Shown here one piece after another: positions 15,305 through 15,857 of a stretch of 15,857 nt of DNA (position 1 is the stretch's first letter; the number at the start of each line of letters is the position of its first letter). The position numbers and the translations under genes are program-made. Under the pieces are notes generated by a model that saw only the letters and a list, made by a program, of their open reading frames with translations, had not been told where the DNA came from and searched no databases. Source of the stretch: Desulfobacula sp. (lineage in GTDB: Bacteria > Desulfobacterota > Desulfobacteria > Desulfobacterales > Desulfobacteraceae); contig JABIYQ010000388.1 in NCBI GenBank assembly GCA_018702715.1, positions 1 through 15,857 of the forward strand, read 5' to 3'.

Positions 15305-15857
15305 AAGAATGCTACCAAGTCCTACTGCCATATGGTGTATTACTCCCAATGGAAAAATCCTTGGTCTAAAAATCAAGACTGCACTTAAAGATTCAACTCT
15401 TTTTGTCTCAAGAAAAATATGGCAAAAAGAAAATAAAATTCAAAATATTTTTAAATTTGAAAAATTATCCGAAGAGATACTTTGCCAATTTAATAAATTT
15501 TCCGGACATGTCTTCATATTTTCTACCGGGATTGTGGTTCGAATCATTGCACCTTTATTGAATTCAAAAATTCTTGACCCCGCAGTTGTTGTAGTAGATG
15601 ACAATGGAACCCATGCTATCAGTCTTATCTCCGGTCACCTGGGAGGTGCCAATGCGCTTTCAAAAAAAATTGCTCACATTGTTTGTGGCACACCGGTTAT
15701 AACCACTGCAACGGATACAAATAAATTGCCTGCCATTGATTTAATAGCAAAAGATAATGGCCTTTTTATTGAAACTCCTCAGAACATAAAACTTATAAAC
15801 ATGGCATTTCTTATGGGGAAACCTGTAAGTTTATTTGACCCTTTCGGTTTTGTTAAA
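15282..15857 (+). CDS. cbiG: Cobalt-precorrin-5A hydrolase CbiG, N-terminal part; cut by right edge
   Basis: The frame opens at an ATG inside the end of cbiF (23-base overlap) and stays open to the last base, giving 192 residues. CbiG opens the delta-lactone of cobalt-precorrin-5A and releases the C20 carbon as acetaldehyde. The diagnostic central block is complete: DPAVVVVDDNG at 99-109, SLISGHLGGANALS at 114-127, and PVITTATDTNKLPAIDLIA at 138-156. The N-terminal domain shows the usual IFSTGIVVRIIAPLL stretch (79-93). A second ATG at 15309, just after the cbiF stop, is an alternative start and would shorten the protein by nine residues. The C-terminal domain, and probably more cbi genes, lie beyond the window. 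Confidence 0.93.
   Translation, partial: MAIETKNKRMLPSPTAIWCITPNGKILGLKIKTALKDSTLFVSRKIWQKENKIQNIFKFEKLSEEILCQFNKFSGHVFIFSTGIVVRIIAPLLNSKILDPAVVVVDDNGTHAISLISGHLGGANALSKKIAHIVCGTPVITTATDTNKLPAIDLIAKDNGLFIETPQNIKLINMAFLMGKPVSLFDPFGFVK

Overview
The window is AT-rich, densely packed chromosomal DNA from an anaerobic bacterium. I see no insertion sequence, phage gene, CRISPR array, rRNA or tRNA. The best guess is a sulfate-reducing Desulfobacterota (Desulfobacteraceae-like). The reasons are a secreted, periplasmic-type CbiK cobaltochelatase as known from Desulfovibrio, anaerobic (cobalt-early) cobalamin synthesis with a fused CbiET, and many Fe-S/radical SAM features. The taxonomic guess is inference; the gene content is read from the sequence.

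Layout. (1) 1-2018, plus strand: the 3' end of purF, then a radical SAM protein with extra C-terminal cysteines and a spermidine-acetyltransferase-like GNAT protein, closely spaced like an operon. (2) 2317-3951, plus strand: an acyl-CoA synthetase of the medium-chain/acetyl type. (3) 4070-5311, minus strand: a DEAD-box RNA helicase of RhlE type, convergent with the synthetase; an 11-bp inverted repeat lies between the two stop codons. (4) 5479-7374, plus strand: a metal-export operon of a PadR-type regulator, a FetA-like ATPase and a FetB-like permease, with a TTGACA promoter and a clustered ATCGAT palindrome that also resembles a Fur box. (5) 7443-15857, plus strand, running off the right edge: a cobalamin operon. 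It starts with a good promoter, a cobalamin riboswitch aptamer and a 12-bp intrinsic terminator that fits as the riboswitch expression platform. Then come periplasmic CbiK, a FecCD/BtuC-type permease, its ATPase, a binding protein, CbiL, an unassigned Gate-domain membrane protein, a CbiE-CbiT fusion, CbiF and the N-terminal part of CbiG.

How the genes work together. In the B12 operon CbiK inserts cobalt into sirohydrochlorin. CbiL (C20), CbiF (C11), CbiG (ring opening, acetaldehyde loss) and CbiET (C5, C15 and decarboxylation) then carry the ring through the anaerobic corrin pathway. The BtuCDF-like ABC importer and the Gate-domain membrane protein probably move a tetrapyrrole, corrinoid or cobalt across the inner membrane. 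All would be switched off by adenosylcobalamin through the riboswitch. The most novel-looking points are the Gate-domain protein, with a visible internal duplication, inside this operon, and the pairing of an exported chelatase with its own ABC importer.
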